From Sitta carolinensis (Eukaryota; Chordata; Aves; Passeriformes; Sittidae): DNA of 64,000 nucleotides. Every line of letters begins with the position of its first letter. Within the stretch, counting starts at the first letter, position 1. The notes beneath the pieces were generated by a model, which did not search any database, had not been told where the DNA came from, and was given only the letters and a program-made list of their open reading frames with translations. Shown piece after piece: positions 34,708 through 47,300 of this stretch. The translations under genes were made by a program, and so were the position numbers. The stretch lies in the NCBI GenBank assembly GCA_032173965.1, contig CM063283.1, positions 18,270,501-18,334,500 on the forward strand, read 5' to 3'.

Positions 34708-37366
34708 ACACCTGTGGAAATTCACCCAATCAAAGAAACCAACTTCCATCCCTTTGAACAAATGAATTGTGCTGGTCTTGGAGCACTAAACATTTACTGC
34801 AGCAACAAGAGGTGAGAAATAGTGTCCCAGTAAGAATACCACCCTAATCACACAGCTTTTCATCATGACACCCAGATAAGCCAAATTCAAAACCTTTCCC
34901 CTGAATACAAATACTCAGAGCAGGTTCCCAGAACCTTCTTCATCTGTTGTCCCTGTTTTCTCACACAGATGTCAGAGGAATGCTGAGGCTGGAATTTTGT
35001 AGCTCTCCTAAACATGAGATAGTGCTATTCTTTCTAATCATCACTGTCAATTAACCAAGAATTCCTGAAGTGCCAGCTATGCAGTGATGGAGAATAGACT
35101 TCAATATATTCCAAATCTGCCCTGGAGAATGGGAGTACTGCATTTTTCTATGTGCAAGAGTTTGTTTTGAGCATATGCACCGTCCATATCCTGAACTCTT
35201 CATAAACTACAGGAGTAAACAGAGAGTGCTGCAATACAGTGTTCACAAAGTCCTCCAGGTACTTTGCTTGTCTTTAAGTCATGACCAAAATTGATTTGTG
35301 AAGTCTGTATTGAATACTTTATTTTCAGTAAGTACCTGTGGAAGACTATTGTTTTAAGAAATGGAAAGGAAAAAAGCAAAATCCTTGCTTCCAACCAAGA
35401 CCCGACACAATTTCACATGAGTGGCAAAAAGATGTTCTAGCACTGCATTATAGTCTCAAGTTGCAGAAGTTATTAGACTGGAAATGTGCATCATTCCAAA
35501 TCTGAATGGATAGAAAGGCCTTTGGTTCTCAAGGGTTTGTCCATAACAATTCAGACCACATTAGAGTTTGGGAATTTGTCCTTTTCTATTAGTTTGACCC
35601 AGGGTTTAGGAAACAACTGTACTGGAACAAAATCTGGACTCCTGTGAATTTAGTAGGACTTCTGTAGTCAGCCATGTCTGGAGTGGGATTTTCTTGATTG
35701 TCTAAAACAACTGGAAGCAAATAGCACAATCTGAAAGAGAGTTCTGTTAAACCAAGGAGAAAATTTCTCTTCCAGGGATTAGAATACACAGAATCCAGTT
35801 CTGTTGAATTGAAGCCCATCTTTACAGTCCTTCCCAGTGTGATAATTGATTTCAAATACATTTTAGAAACAAGGGATGGCATCCAAAAAAAAGAGTCTTT
35901 GGTAAACCTGCCTGGCATTTATTATTACAATCCAGTTTCTGAGGAAATGTTTTTGGACACAGTCCTTTTTCTGACCTGAAAAATAAGATCAGGAAGATCA
36001 TAAAGTAATTCCAATGAGGAAAATAAAAATTTACCTGGATATTTTGTTTTAAAAGTCTCAATCAACAAATAGCCTCTGTATCAACAGATGGCCCCTAAAG
36101 CTTTTTGTAAGCTTAATACAAAATTTCTATTTAAGATCTAAAGGAAATTCTCTCTTGTTTGTGGAAAGAGGTTCAGCGAGTGTCTCAAGGTCTGTTCCAG
36201 ATGTTTTTAAATCTGTATGTTTTAAATCTGCTTTTCCTTGATAATCCTTCCCAAGACTATCCAGGAAGAGATCCAGGTGCTCTGAGAATTCAGAAATGAA
36301 AAGAACTCTCCAAAGTGATCTTAGTGCTAACTTCAGCTGCCTCTGGCCCTTATCCAGCAAAGCACTTAAATCTGTTCTCTTTGAAATTGGCTTGGCGATG
36401 TCAACAGGGCTTCTCACATATCTGCAATTAAATACCAGCATAAATGATTATTTAGATCTAAACCCTCTCTGTCAAGGCTTGAAGTACCCACAGTAGTCAC
36501 TGTAAGGGAGGGCCTTGTTTCATATTTCTGTTGATCATGATAACACATTACTTTTCTCTTTCTATGGACTTGTTTGACTTGCCACACACTGCTCTGGTTC
36601 AGGCTCCAAAGCTTCTTTGACTCGAATTCATCCCTCTCAATCTAAACATCCCCACTCAAACCCTTTAATCACCTCCTCAGTACCCACACATATTAACTGC
36701 GATGGTCTGTGCCCATTGCTGGGGAGGGCTGACCTTCAGTAAAGCCAGCAACGGCTTTTACTAATTAAAGAACAGCTCACCTTCTCTAGCTTTGCCCTTC
36801 AATTCCTCCTAGAAACCCTTTTCTCCTTAATAGAAAAACATCGAGATGATGGAAAAAAGCACAGTCGTCTGGTGACCCTTGATGGCGTAGAAATCTAATA
36901 GCTGTCTTGCAAGCTGGGCATCCACCTTTCCTTTCTTTTTCCTTAGAACTTTATAAAAGCTAATTGGAAAGCAATCACAGCCCAATACTTAATGGACTTT
37001 CACATTTCAATAGCAAACAATTTTTTCTGTGTTCAAGAGTCACACTCTAGGCAATTTGCTCCTTTTCATAGAAGGCAGGTAGTTTGAACTTGGTTAGGGA
37101 AGAAGGCTACAGTATATCACTTGTATTACCTTCTTTATATGAGAATAAATGTTTTATAAAAGTTCTGAAATTCTAATTTCTTATGTCAGAGAGGGAGAAA
37201 CTTAGTTTTCAAACTCAAAATGCTTTAATTAGTTTTTCCTGAGTCTGTTTTCTCTATTATCCCACTACAGCTGAATCAGTTTTATTACCCTGAAGAAATA
37301 ATTTGCTCTTATTAAGGCCAAGTACTCTGTTCAATAATTTAATATGTTTCATTCATCTTTAACATT

Positions 37367-37440
37367 AAAAGGCCTGAGACAAAGTTCACTGAAATCAATG
37401 GCAAGTCTGCCAGGGACACCAAATGGCTTTGTATCCTTTT
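37367..37440. repeat. Palindromic MITE-like amniote repeat
   Basis: The left arm 'aaaaggcctgagacaaag' and the right arm 'ctttgtatcctttt' are degraded inverted repeats. The interior 'ttcactgaaatcaatggcaag' closely resembles the core of the amniote hairpin repeat 'gggcctgatccaaagcccactgaagtcaatgg'. It lies in the middle of sequence that looks conserved, so exaptation is possible. Confidence 0.5.
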
Positions 37441-38463
37441 AAGGGAGTTTTAGTCTGAAGAAGTATCTATATTGTGGTTATTATTTGCAACATATCTAGC
37501 TTGGATATTATTAGAGGTGCAATTATGGTAGTCGAGGGCTCTATGAGGCCAAATGGCAAGTATTTATGCAAGTCCTTGAGCAGGTGGAGTCTTTTTTAGT
37601 CTGAGTTCTTTGCTGCCATGGTTACACTACTACAAATACCTGCCCTTGTTAGCTTAAATTTAGTTTACTTATGGTTACACAAATTGAAGTCACTTCAGTA
37701 TAGCCGAATTTACGCTCCCTAGAGGTTTCTTGTGTTATGGTGGTTTCATCCCTTAAATCAGAGATATGTCTCTGTCTGGTTTTCCTTCATCACTGGCTGG
37801 ATCACACTACTGCTTGTCAGCAGTCAGCCGTAACAGACAGTTTTCTCTAGCAGTATTGTTATTTTCACTTAAAATCTATTTTCTTCTTTCATTACTTGAA
37901 AAGGTTTTAATACTCCTCCTTTTCTGATAGGTAATTTTTGTTCCTAGCCACCTGTGTTTCCCTCATGGATCTGTTAATGGCAATAAATTAATCCCTAGAT
38001 GCATTATAGCATGGTTGAGCACCATTGTATTGACAATTGAGCCAGAAAAGCCCTTCTAGCTCAGTTCCTCAGAGACTGACTATAAAAAGCTATCCTAGAA
38101 CATCCTACACTGATATTAGGCAGTATAAAAATCATGTCGTGTGCTGGAAATATCATTCTCTTCCAAAGGATAGTGAAGCCTAATGATTATCAAATGTATT
38201 TTGGAAGCATCCAGTATGCTTGCTTATCAGTCTGAGAATCACAAGCACCTGTTTCAATTTCAGGAGAAAAAAATTAAAATGCCACAATAAGCATCTTAAA
38301 CATTTATTTAACAAGAGACGAAGTTCCTTATTATGTTATTGATATTCAAGAAGGCGAAATTTGATATCTGTAAGTAATCTTATGTACTCAGCTATAGTAT
38401 GTTTTTGTTATGGTCTTGTATGTCTAGTTGAAATTCCTTCACCATAACCTACTGGGACATTAT

Positions 38464-38480
38464 GGGCCAGATCCAAAGCT
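38464..38480. repeat. Possible end of a palindromic amniote repeat
   Basis: 'gggccagatccaaagct' resembles the terminus of the same class of old hairpin repeats. Only one end is visible, directly before a CR1 3' end. It is too short for certainty. Confidence 0.25.
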
Positions 38481-38494
38481 GGGTCAGATCAAGA

Positions 38495-38554
38495 TTAATG
38501 GTTGAACTCAATCTTAGAAGCCTTTTCTATTCTAAATGATCCTATGGTTCTAAG
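38495..38554 (+). mobile_element. CR1 LINE 3' terminus, plus orientation
   Basis: 'taatggttgaactcaatctta' then 'ccttttctattctaaatgat' and the octamer tail 'cctatggttctaag' match the last 60 bases of avian CR1 ('ggttggactcgatgatctt ... ttctatgattctatg'). Only the very end is recognisable. Confidence 0.75.
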
Positions 38555-41078
38555 AAGGGACAGCTTGATACTCAGAGTCTCTTTTGCCGTGTGCATGACT
38601 TCAAAATATAATGAAAATTCCTTAAGACAGGCAATTTTATGTCCTTATTTTCCATTGCTTTAATTTTTTTTTTTTTTTAAGCTTGTGAGAACTTAGGGTA
38701 GACATAAATAATTTTCTCTAAGTTTTTTCACAAGTGTGAAATCCTTAGATTTTTAAGGAATGCCCTGAATCATATGAGGGAGGCATAGAGTAATGTGGCT
38801 ACAAGAACAGGTTCTTGAAACTTATAATTAATTTTAAAGTCACGTTATTGGAACCCTTCTACCATCTGTGTCCTCGATGCATGGACTTCATGAGAAGTAT
38901 TGCTACAACCTCTAAATGGAAGGAAAATTGAGGGAACAAATTGAGCAGTTATTAAGAACAGAGCTATTTTCCTGATGAAACATGACTCATGCTGACAATG
39001 GAGATTCACAGTACTCTGAAGATTTAATAGTCATAAGTAATATTTCACTGGTAATGAGTGATGCTTGAGAAACATAAATTTTGAAGGGAAAGAAATTCTG
39101 CCAGGGTTTGTTCGGACACTTGTGTATCTTTTTTTCTTGGATACCTTTACCACAACATCTATAAGGAAACAATGCCTAGGCTTTGGGGACAGCTGAGCTT
39201 AATTTCTAAGCCTAATGCATGTATGCCCAAATACATCGGAGTTTTGTTCATTCTCCTTATACTTTTTTTTTTTTTTACTTCAGAACAAAAAGAATGAAAG
39301 AATATATTGATATGCCTGCACTGATTAGGTATATTACCCTGATACAACTGATTAATAATGTATATTCTCACTTATCTTGAAGGGTTAAGGAAGACAACTC
39401 TTGGCAGGCAGATTTATAACAATCAAAACACCTGATGTGAAAGCATGAGCTCAGAAGCCAAAGGAGGCATAGGCAGACTTCATGTCTTACTGTCTATTCT
39501 TTGGGAGGTTCTGAAATATGATTCAAAAAAGCTCTTATCATGAGTGTATGTAGGTGAAGATAGGACTTATTATGCATTAATTATAACCTACCACAATCCC
39601 ATCAGAAGGCTATTGCTGGACTAAAGAAAGATACATATTTAATGTAATCTTGATGGTGTACAAATCTGTATCATTGTTCCTGCTATGTATGTAAGAACAA
39701 GCGTATTACAGTCTAACTGTATTAAAGTAGCTTTTGCAAAATTTCTCAGCTTTTCCAGAGGGTTTTAAAAGCTAATATCAATGTTGATGTAATACAAAAG
39801 AAAGATTTTGTTCTTACACTTTTTAAATGTGAAGTGCACATTTGATATTCTTCATACAATACTGGTTTTTAATGAGGTAAAATCTGTACAAAGTGTCTGT
39901 TTCTTTACTGATAGAAAAGCAGCAGAAGAAATTAGATTGTGAGAGAATATTATTTGCTTCTCTTGGCACTATCTTTTTGTCTTTATAGCTGAACCCTTTA
40001 TTATTTTCATCCTTGCTCTATTGAAATCTTAGAGCAGAGAATACTTGTGGAGTGGGATATACCTCCTAGCACACACAGATGTACTGAAAGGCCTTGTGTG
40101 TGAGCTCCTGCAGTGATTCTTTAAATCCTTAAGCTAATATATTGTCCATCTTCTCTATACCCAATGCTCTGTTCTTCTTTTTCTCTGTTTTCAAGTTGGA
40201 CAATTCTATTTTCCGCTTCACCGAAATGAGAGTCAAAAGCCTTTGATTTATACCCCCAGTTCTCTCATTTACAGATAGTACCATTACAGGGATTTTTCAC
40301 TATCCATTCTGCTTTCAGGTAAGGTTAGAAGTGCTCTGGATCTTGACAACTGTGCAGCAGCAGTAGGCTCAGGAGAGCTACAAAAATGAGTCATGTGTTC
40401 TCCAGTGGCAAGTGGGGAGGAATTTGTATTCTTGAGCTGTAAGAGGTGGTTTTCTCCTCTTTTATTTCAAAACAAGACTTATTCCTGGGTGTTCTAGCCA
40501 ACTAAATTGATCAGCAAAGCCACTACTCTTAAGTCAAGAAGAAAAGAAATACGTTTCGAAGCGCAAACAAATGTATCACCCCCTTTCCTATACGAGGACA
40601 GCCACAATTCTGTCAGTGTTTCTCACTGGTTGCTTCTCTTCCCTTTACCCCCATGGCCTACTGGAAGAACTCTCTGTTACCTGGGCTTCCAGAAGAAAGT
40701 GGATGCACCCCTTCACTCACATGCCACTTGTCCCGCCAACCTCTTTCCATGTGTGTTCCCTGGGCAGTGCAAGCTGTCCTCTGACAGCTGGACTTAAGCT
40801 ATAAATAGAATTCTACAAACTCCTTATCCAGAGCCAAGAGCCATTGGTGAACCAGTCTTCACTAGCAGTGGGGAGCAGAGTGTTTGCAGAAAGAGACAAG
40901 TGTCAGGTCACATATATGTGTACATGTGAAGAAAATCTCAGAGAGATGTCCAAATCCTACTGAAAAGTTGATAGGCACTAAGCAAGTAGCAGAATCTTTG
41001 TGCTTCAGCATGCCTTGTCCTGAAATAAAGATGTGTTATACCTGCAGGACTCAGTGCTTCTAAGGTGTGGTTTATTCT

Positions 41079-41351
<273 letters not shown>

Positions 41352-44300
41352 CTTAATGACATTGCTTTCCACTGAGTCTAATCAGGTTTGTAGTTTATAT
41401 TTTTTCCTAGCTAGACTCTTAAATATATTTAGAATATAAACTACAACAGAGAAGATCAAGGGGTTTTATTTCAATTCTCTGACAACCCCTGATTTAAATT
41501 CATTGCACTGATACATTTTTTAAAATAATTTTCCTGTATTTAAAAGGGTTAAAAAAGTAGTAAAAGCAGTTCTACTTTACAGATAATGATAGCATTTAAC
41601 AGCTCCACATGAGTGCCAATATTAATACTATGCTGAGGTGTATGATGAGAATGAAAGCAAAGTTTTTACTGCTTTTCTTAGATTTTTTTTACAACCAACA
41701 CTCAGCCAAACTGGGAATAAGATGACAATGCCACATTCCTTTATGTCCTGCTAACTGTATGACACCTCTGTTTAATGCAGCCTTCCTCTAGCACACTGAA
41801 TATATCAGCCTCTTTTAGACACAGCTGCCAGAACTAATGTCAGGAAGGCAAGAGGAACACCAGGCATGGGCGTATCTTTAGGCTGGCAGTCAGAAAAAAA
41901 AAACGTGTCTGGGAAATTTTTTTTGAAAACAATTTATTTTGTAGCATCACTTTAGGGCAACAGAAGGGTCAGAAGTTAAATGAGAGAGCAATTTGTTGTC
42001 AACATGGGGAAAATGTTACTAGTGGGCTTTGAAGTGGGATATGTTTCTTAAAAGCAAACTAGATGGAAGTTGATAATTTTAATGCTTGCAGGGCACAGAA
42101 TAAACATATTGTCGATTACCTAAAAGACTGCACAATTTGTCAAATATGAGTCGGACAAGAAGTGAAAGAGAAGTTATCAATACAAGGGAGTTCAATGAAC
42201 AACCTCTCCCAGCTGAGTGAAAAGCTCTAGCAAGAGATCTTACTTTAAAGCATATTTTTGATCCCAGATAAAAGATTACACTTAGCAGTGTTGTTTTCTC
42301 TTGGTCTTGTTTTGAAGCTGGATTTCCCAAAGAAATGTTGTTTAAACACTCAGATCGTCTACTTATTTGTGGTATCATGCCTTGCCTTTTAAGTCAACTG
42401 ATGATTTTTGACAAAAAGGACAGAGGTCTCAGATATGCTCTCTTCCTACACAATCACTGCATACAGACAGTTTGATAGAGAACTCTCTGCTAATATCTTC
42501 TTGTTGCAGTATGAGCACAAAGCATAACAAGCATGCAGTGTGCCCTGAGAAACAAAGCCAGAGATAGGCAGGTTTCATTCTTTGAGCTGCTTATGAATTT
42601 CATTTTTTCCACAATCTGCTAAATTCAGTAGCCAGTTTATGCAAAAAAAAATTATCTTATTCATAAAAGAGTGTACATTAACAAACATATTAATTATTAT
42701 TACTATTATTATTAAAAATATTTAAAACCATATTCTTCCATATGCATCTAGGCATCCATGGAAGAAATAGCCTGATTGATTTTATATTTAAGTCAAACCC
42801 AGCAGTTTATTTGCCTAAAATACTATACTACATCAGGCCATTCTCATATATGGGAAGTACATGACAGGTGAGCTTGTAATGTCAGCCATGAATCATCAAA
42901 AAACTTGAGTCTGTGTGATTTTGACCAAATAGAAATCAAGGTAAGTATCTCAGAAAAGCCTAACAGATAAGAAATAAGAGAGAGGACTCCTTAAACATTC
43001 TTGTATTCACACAAGGAATTGGGAAGAAATATATATGAGGGAAAAAGGGGATAATTTTCTGTGTCCGAGATCCATACAATAAGAGACGCATAAACCAGCA
43101 AGCTGAGATATTAGTGAAAGGTATCAAACAGGACATCAATCTGACCTAGAGACAGTACAAACAAACTAGTTTAGATATCTGTAATGCTCAGCAAACAGAG
43201 CTCTGTGTCTGTGTCTGTGTCCATGTGTGAGTGTGATACACTCAAGAAGTGCCAGGTTGGTGTTAAACTGCAGGCCAGTTTTTTATAGCTTGGGAAATAC
43301 TTAGCATAAGACCAACAAGAAGCCTGTGGGACTATCCATACAAGCACAATCCTTGAGGCATCATATCTTTTCATAAAGCAAGACCAGCTGAAGAAAGGAA
43401 GGAAGAATAATTTTATCTAATATTTGAATTTATTAGCCATAAAGAAAGGCTGACAAGAAATGTGAGGCATGACCCTGTACAACAGGAGGCAGAGGTCAAA
43501 CTAATGCTGCATATTCTGAATTCCACAGGAAACACCCCTCCAGAGGACAGCAGTTACAATCTTCAGGGACTGTACTGATTAAAATGAAAGAAGAAAATAC
43601 AAAGACAGAAGCAGAAGCAGCAGCAGAGAAAGCCAACGTATTCTGAGCTGGCTGCTATCAATCAAGTTAGTACATTGCCCCTTATCATCTGGAAATTCAG
43701 TTTTCCTCAGCAGAGCTGACTACCTGTACTTTCCCAGTCTACTGCAATGGAAAGTTCAATCACGTCCAGAGAGCAAATTGCAATCCCAAACAAATTATAT
43801 AATTAAGAAATAATTTTCAGAGCAGTCTTCTAAGTTGTTTGAGACACAAGCCTATTGAAATCTTTGTCTCTAGGCATCCTTAGGCTCTCAATGAGTTTTA
43901 AGGGATTATTTAAAAATATAGATATTAGAGGCCATGTGAATATGGCACATATTCCTCAATATGTCCTAAGGCTACAAACCACCGGGCTATTCTATCTAGC
44001 AGAAAATAATAAAAGAATCATTAAACTCAGACCTCGCTGAAGTAAAATGAAAGAGAGGAAAAATGCAAACCTTCCAAATGTTGATGTGTTCAATGATGTG
44101 TTTCAATGAGTGATATGACTGAATTTTGTATTCTGTACATTTATATACTAAAACACATGTCTAAAAAGAGAGGAAGCATGGGGAAAGAAGGAGAAAAGGA
44201 GAGACCTGAGGGACAAAAAAAAAGAATAGCTTAGTCTGAGGTTCTCAAAAAACACAGTGAAAAGATCCAGATACAGAGAACTGAAGGAGCTCTTCAAAGT

Positions 44301-47300
44301 CAGTGTGAGGAAACCACTTTCTACTCAAGACTATACTGCCCACATATCTACAATGCATTTTCTCACACGAATAGCCCAGACCCTGCAAACTGAGTTGGAT
44401 GTAGGGGGTGTGGGGTGGAGGCAGGTATGATAGACTGACAGCCTGAGCACCCCAGTGACGAGCAGGAGTTCACCCACCTGCCACTGGCAATATTCTCCAC
44501 CCAGGAGGCACTTCACATGAAAGCAAATGAGGTGTTAGCTGACTCAAGCAGTGCAGAGGTCACTGCTGATGAAAGACTAGTGAGCAGGAATTCAGAGGAG
44601 AAGCTTGACAGGAATGCAATGGCATGACAGGAGCCAAAGGAGTTGAGCATGCTGCCTGCATCTATTCCTGAAAAACAGAACAGAGGAAGGTGAAGAGGCT
44701 CAGCTGCTTTGCATATAACTTAAGGAGAGAGGACTCGGTGAAGGAGGACTGAACGTATCAAAGGAAGGCTGTCCAAAAGTGATGACAGTGGCAATGTGCT
44801 TTCTGCTGAGCTTTGTCCCACCATTTTCTGAGGTCATGCAGTCCTAGGGCTGTGCCCTGCAACTGTGGGCCCACACAGCAGCTCGTCTGCTGGCACAGGG
44901 GGCTCCAAGTGTTTGCAACCTCAGCTTGTCACATTATAGTGGGAAGGGAAACCGCTGCTTGAACACACTCGCTTTCTTGAAAGCAGGGGAAACTGGTAGG
45001 TGAGAAAAGAAGGATAAGGACAAACTTTTGGGCACACTTTAAAACAAGGCAAAGCTTAGGTCTGCTCAAAAACTTTTTTGTCAGTTTACTGACAGAAAAC
45101 AGGATTTTCAGCTAGTTTATATATTCATGAAAAGAACTGATTTCTATAAAAAAGCTTGGTATTTTTAGGAAGGGGATTAGGAGAAGATGAAATTGTTCAT
45201 GCAACTGAAAAGACTACAAACACTTCTTGATTGCACTTAATGTTGTCTCAGTGTAAAGAGCTGCCAAAATTTTCCCTATCACCTCCATGATTGAGTACAG
45301 AAATGAACCACAAGCCAATGAAATCTATTTTAAACAAAGCCTTGTAGTCAGCAGTGCCAAAATACATCTTTATCTTTAAAATAATAAATAACATTGACAA
45401 AATTTGCAAGAATGGGAATGATTTTTGTGTTATGGCCCAGTTCAGGAAAAATATGTGTCAAAATACCTGAGTGACCTTTTGAAAATATTTTGTGCAAAAA
45501 AAAATACAAAGTTGCAATTGAATTCGTATCCTGATCCTTAGTTTGTGGCACTGTGTACAGATAAGAAACAAACCACTTGTTCTTAGGTCTGGAAAAGAAT
45601 GCAGGCAATAAATATCAGATCCATTATTTCTCCTTTAACACGCAGTGCAATATTTCAGCCAAGAAATCTCCAGCCACCCTCAATTGTTGCTAGCAGCCAA
45701 ATCTAATCTAAAGACTGGGGACATGGAAGAAAGTGGGATACAATTTCTGTCTTATCCTGAAGTCTATACCAAGAATAGCCTTCACTTGATCCAGAAGAAC
45801 AGTTTATGGCTCCAGGACTTGAATACCTTCCCTGTTGCTCACTTACATGCTTTGCTTGCAGGAAATCAGGTTCCTGCTGCCAATTATGTTCATCATCATC
45901 ACTCATCCACAGAGTCTTACTAATCTGAAAGACTTTTGTTATTCTGAGTGTGTGTTGTTACCCTTAGTGGGTGTTTAACCTCTTCTCTACCAGACCATGT
46001 CATGTGGTCGAAGAGCACACACATCTCTAGGGATATGGAGAGGCAGAAAACTGATGGGTGAATGGATCAGCTGGAGATGCTTCTTCCTTGCCCCACTGTG
46101 CTTTATGTTGTGCCTGCCACAGGCAGCATTGTATGTCAAGATCTTTTTTCTTGAATAGCACCTTTAATTTCCCAACGGGTATCTAAAAATACCTAAATAC
46201 AGGATTGATATAAACACTCCAATTCTGAAATATAGTGAACATCTGTTCACTATTTTATTTCATAGTTAGAGATAAAGCAGTAGAGTGTAACTGCTGTTGC
46301 TGTACTAGGTAGCTCTTATGCTGCCCAGCACACACCTCTGTGCTAGAATGACATTCACTGAGGGTCAGAAGTAGCAGGTTTCTATAGAAAGACACTGCAT
46401 TATGTATGATTGGAGGTCAGCTCTTGAGTCTTGGAGTTTGGCTCCGTTGAACTCTACTGTTGGCATCTCTTTTACTTTTAGACTTCCCTTTCTGATGGAA
46501 ATGTCCAGCATCTTAAATCAAGGCTGTATTTCTTCTCTTGCTGAGAAAGAAAGTGGGATTAGGAGGGAAAGCATTGTCCTTCCTTTTTTGAATCACAGTG
46601 GAATAATGCCTTCAAGCAGCCTTTGTTTACTGGGCCTCCCAAATAATTCTGTCAGCAGGACAAGGGGGCCCCAGGAAACAAGACACAAACATTCTCAGGT
46701 GCACGAAATAATTCTTTCATCATGCTCAGCAGGTCTCAGAGGTGTTCTTTGTAAAAGTCAAATATTGATTTCTATGTAGATGGATATCTGTGTAGATAGA
46801 TATCTGGGTAGTCAACCAACCCTCAAAGACAACCTTCATGAGGTATTTGCTGTCTGAAATGTATAAACCCCCTTCAGTTACTCCCTTTTCCTATTTAGAG
46901 TTTCCTAAAAATTTTGGTTGGTTGATCAATTTTTAATTTGCCTGCCCTTGTGCTTAGATTTGCTAACCCCTCTCAGGCCTGGCTAAGCTGGCTTTGCTTG
47001 TATTGCCATTGAGCATTAATATACATAAGATTATTCAGATACGAAAGTGCTTTCAGAGAAAGAGGCTGTTGCCATCTCATGGCAGTGACAATTTACAGGG
47101 AAGGATTTCTTGCATGGGAGAAAATTCCTTAAAAGAATAGGGAAACAGAAGAAACACAAGAAAAGGGCATTGTAGTAACCCAATGAGCAGAGCTGGTCCT
47201 TGTTGAGGAAAAATAGTTAAACAAAAATTCTGTTATGAATGAAGCTTGGCAGCTTCATTTTGGTATCTCTTCAGTTTTTGTGGCATGCTGTCATTGCTTG

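Larger units (their letters stand above)
34707..41078. other. Unique stretch with candidate conserved blocks, no gene
   Basis: Open frames reach 109 codons (35589-35918, minus) and are not recognised. 36830-37760 reads like conserved non-coding sequence and includes a palindromic repeat (37367-37440). A CR1 3' end lies at 38495-38554. T-runs of about 14-15 occur at 38664 and 39263. Confidence 0.45.
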
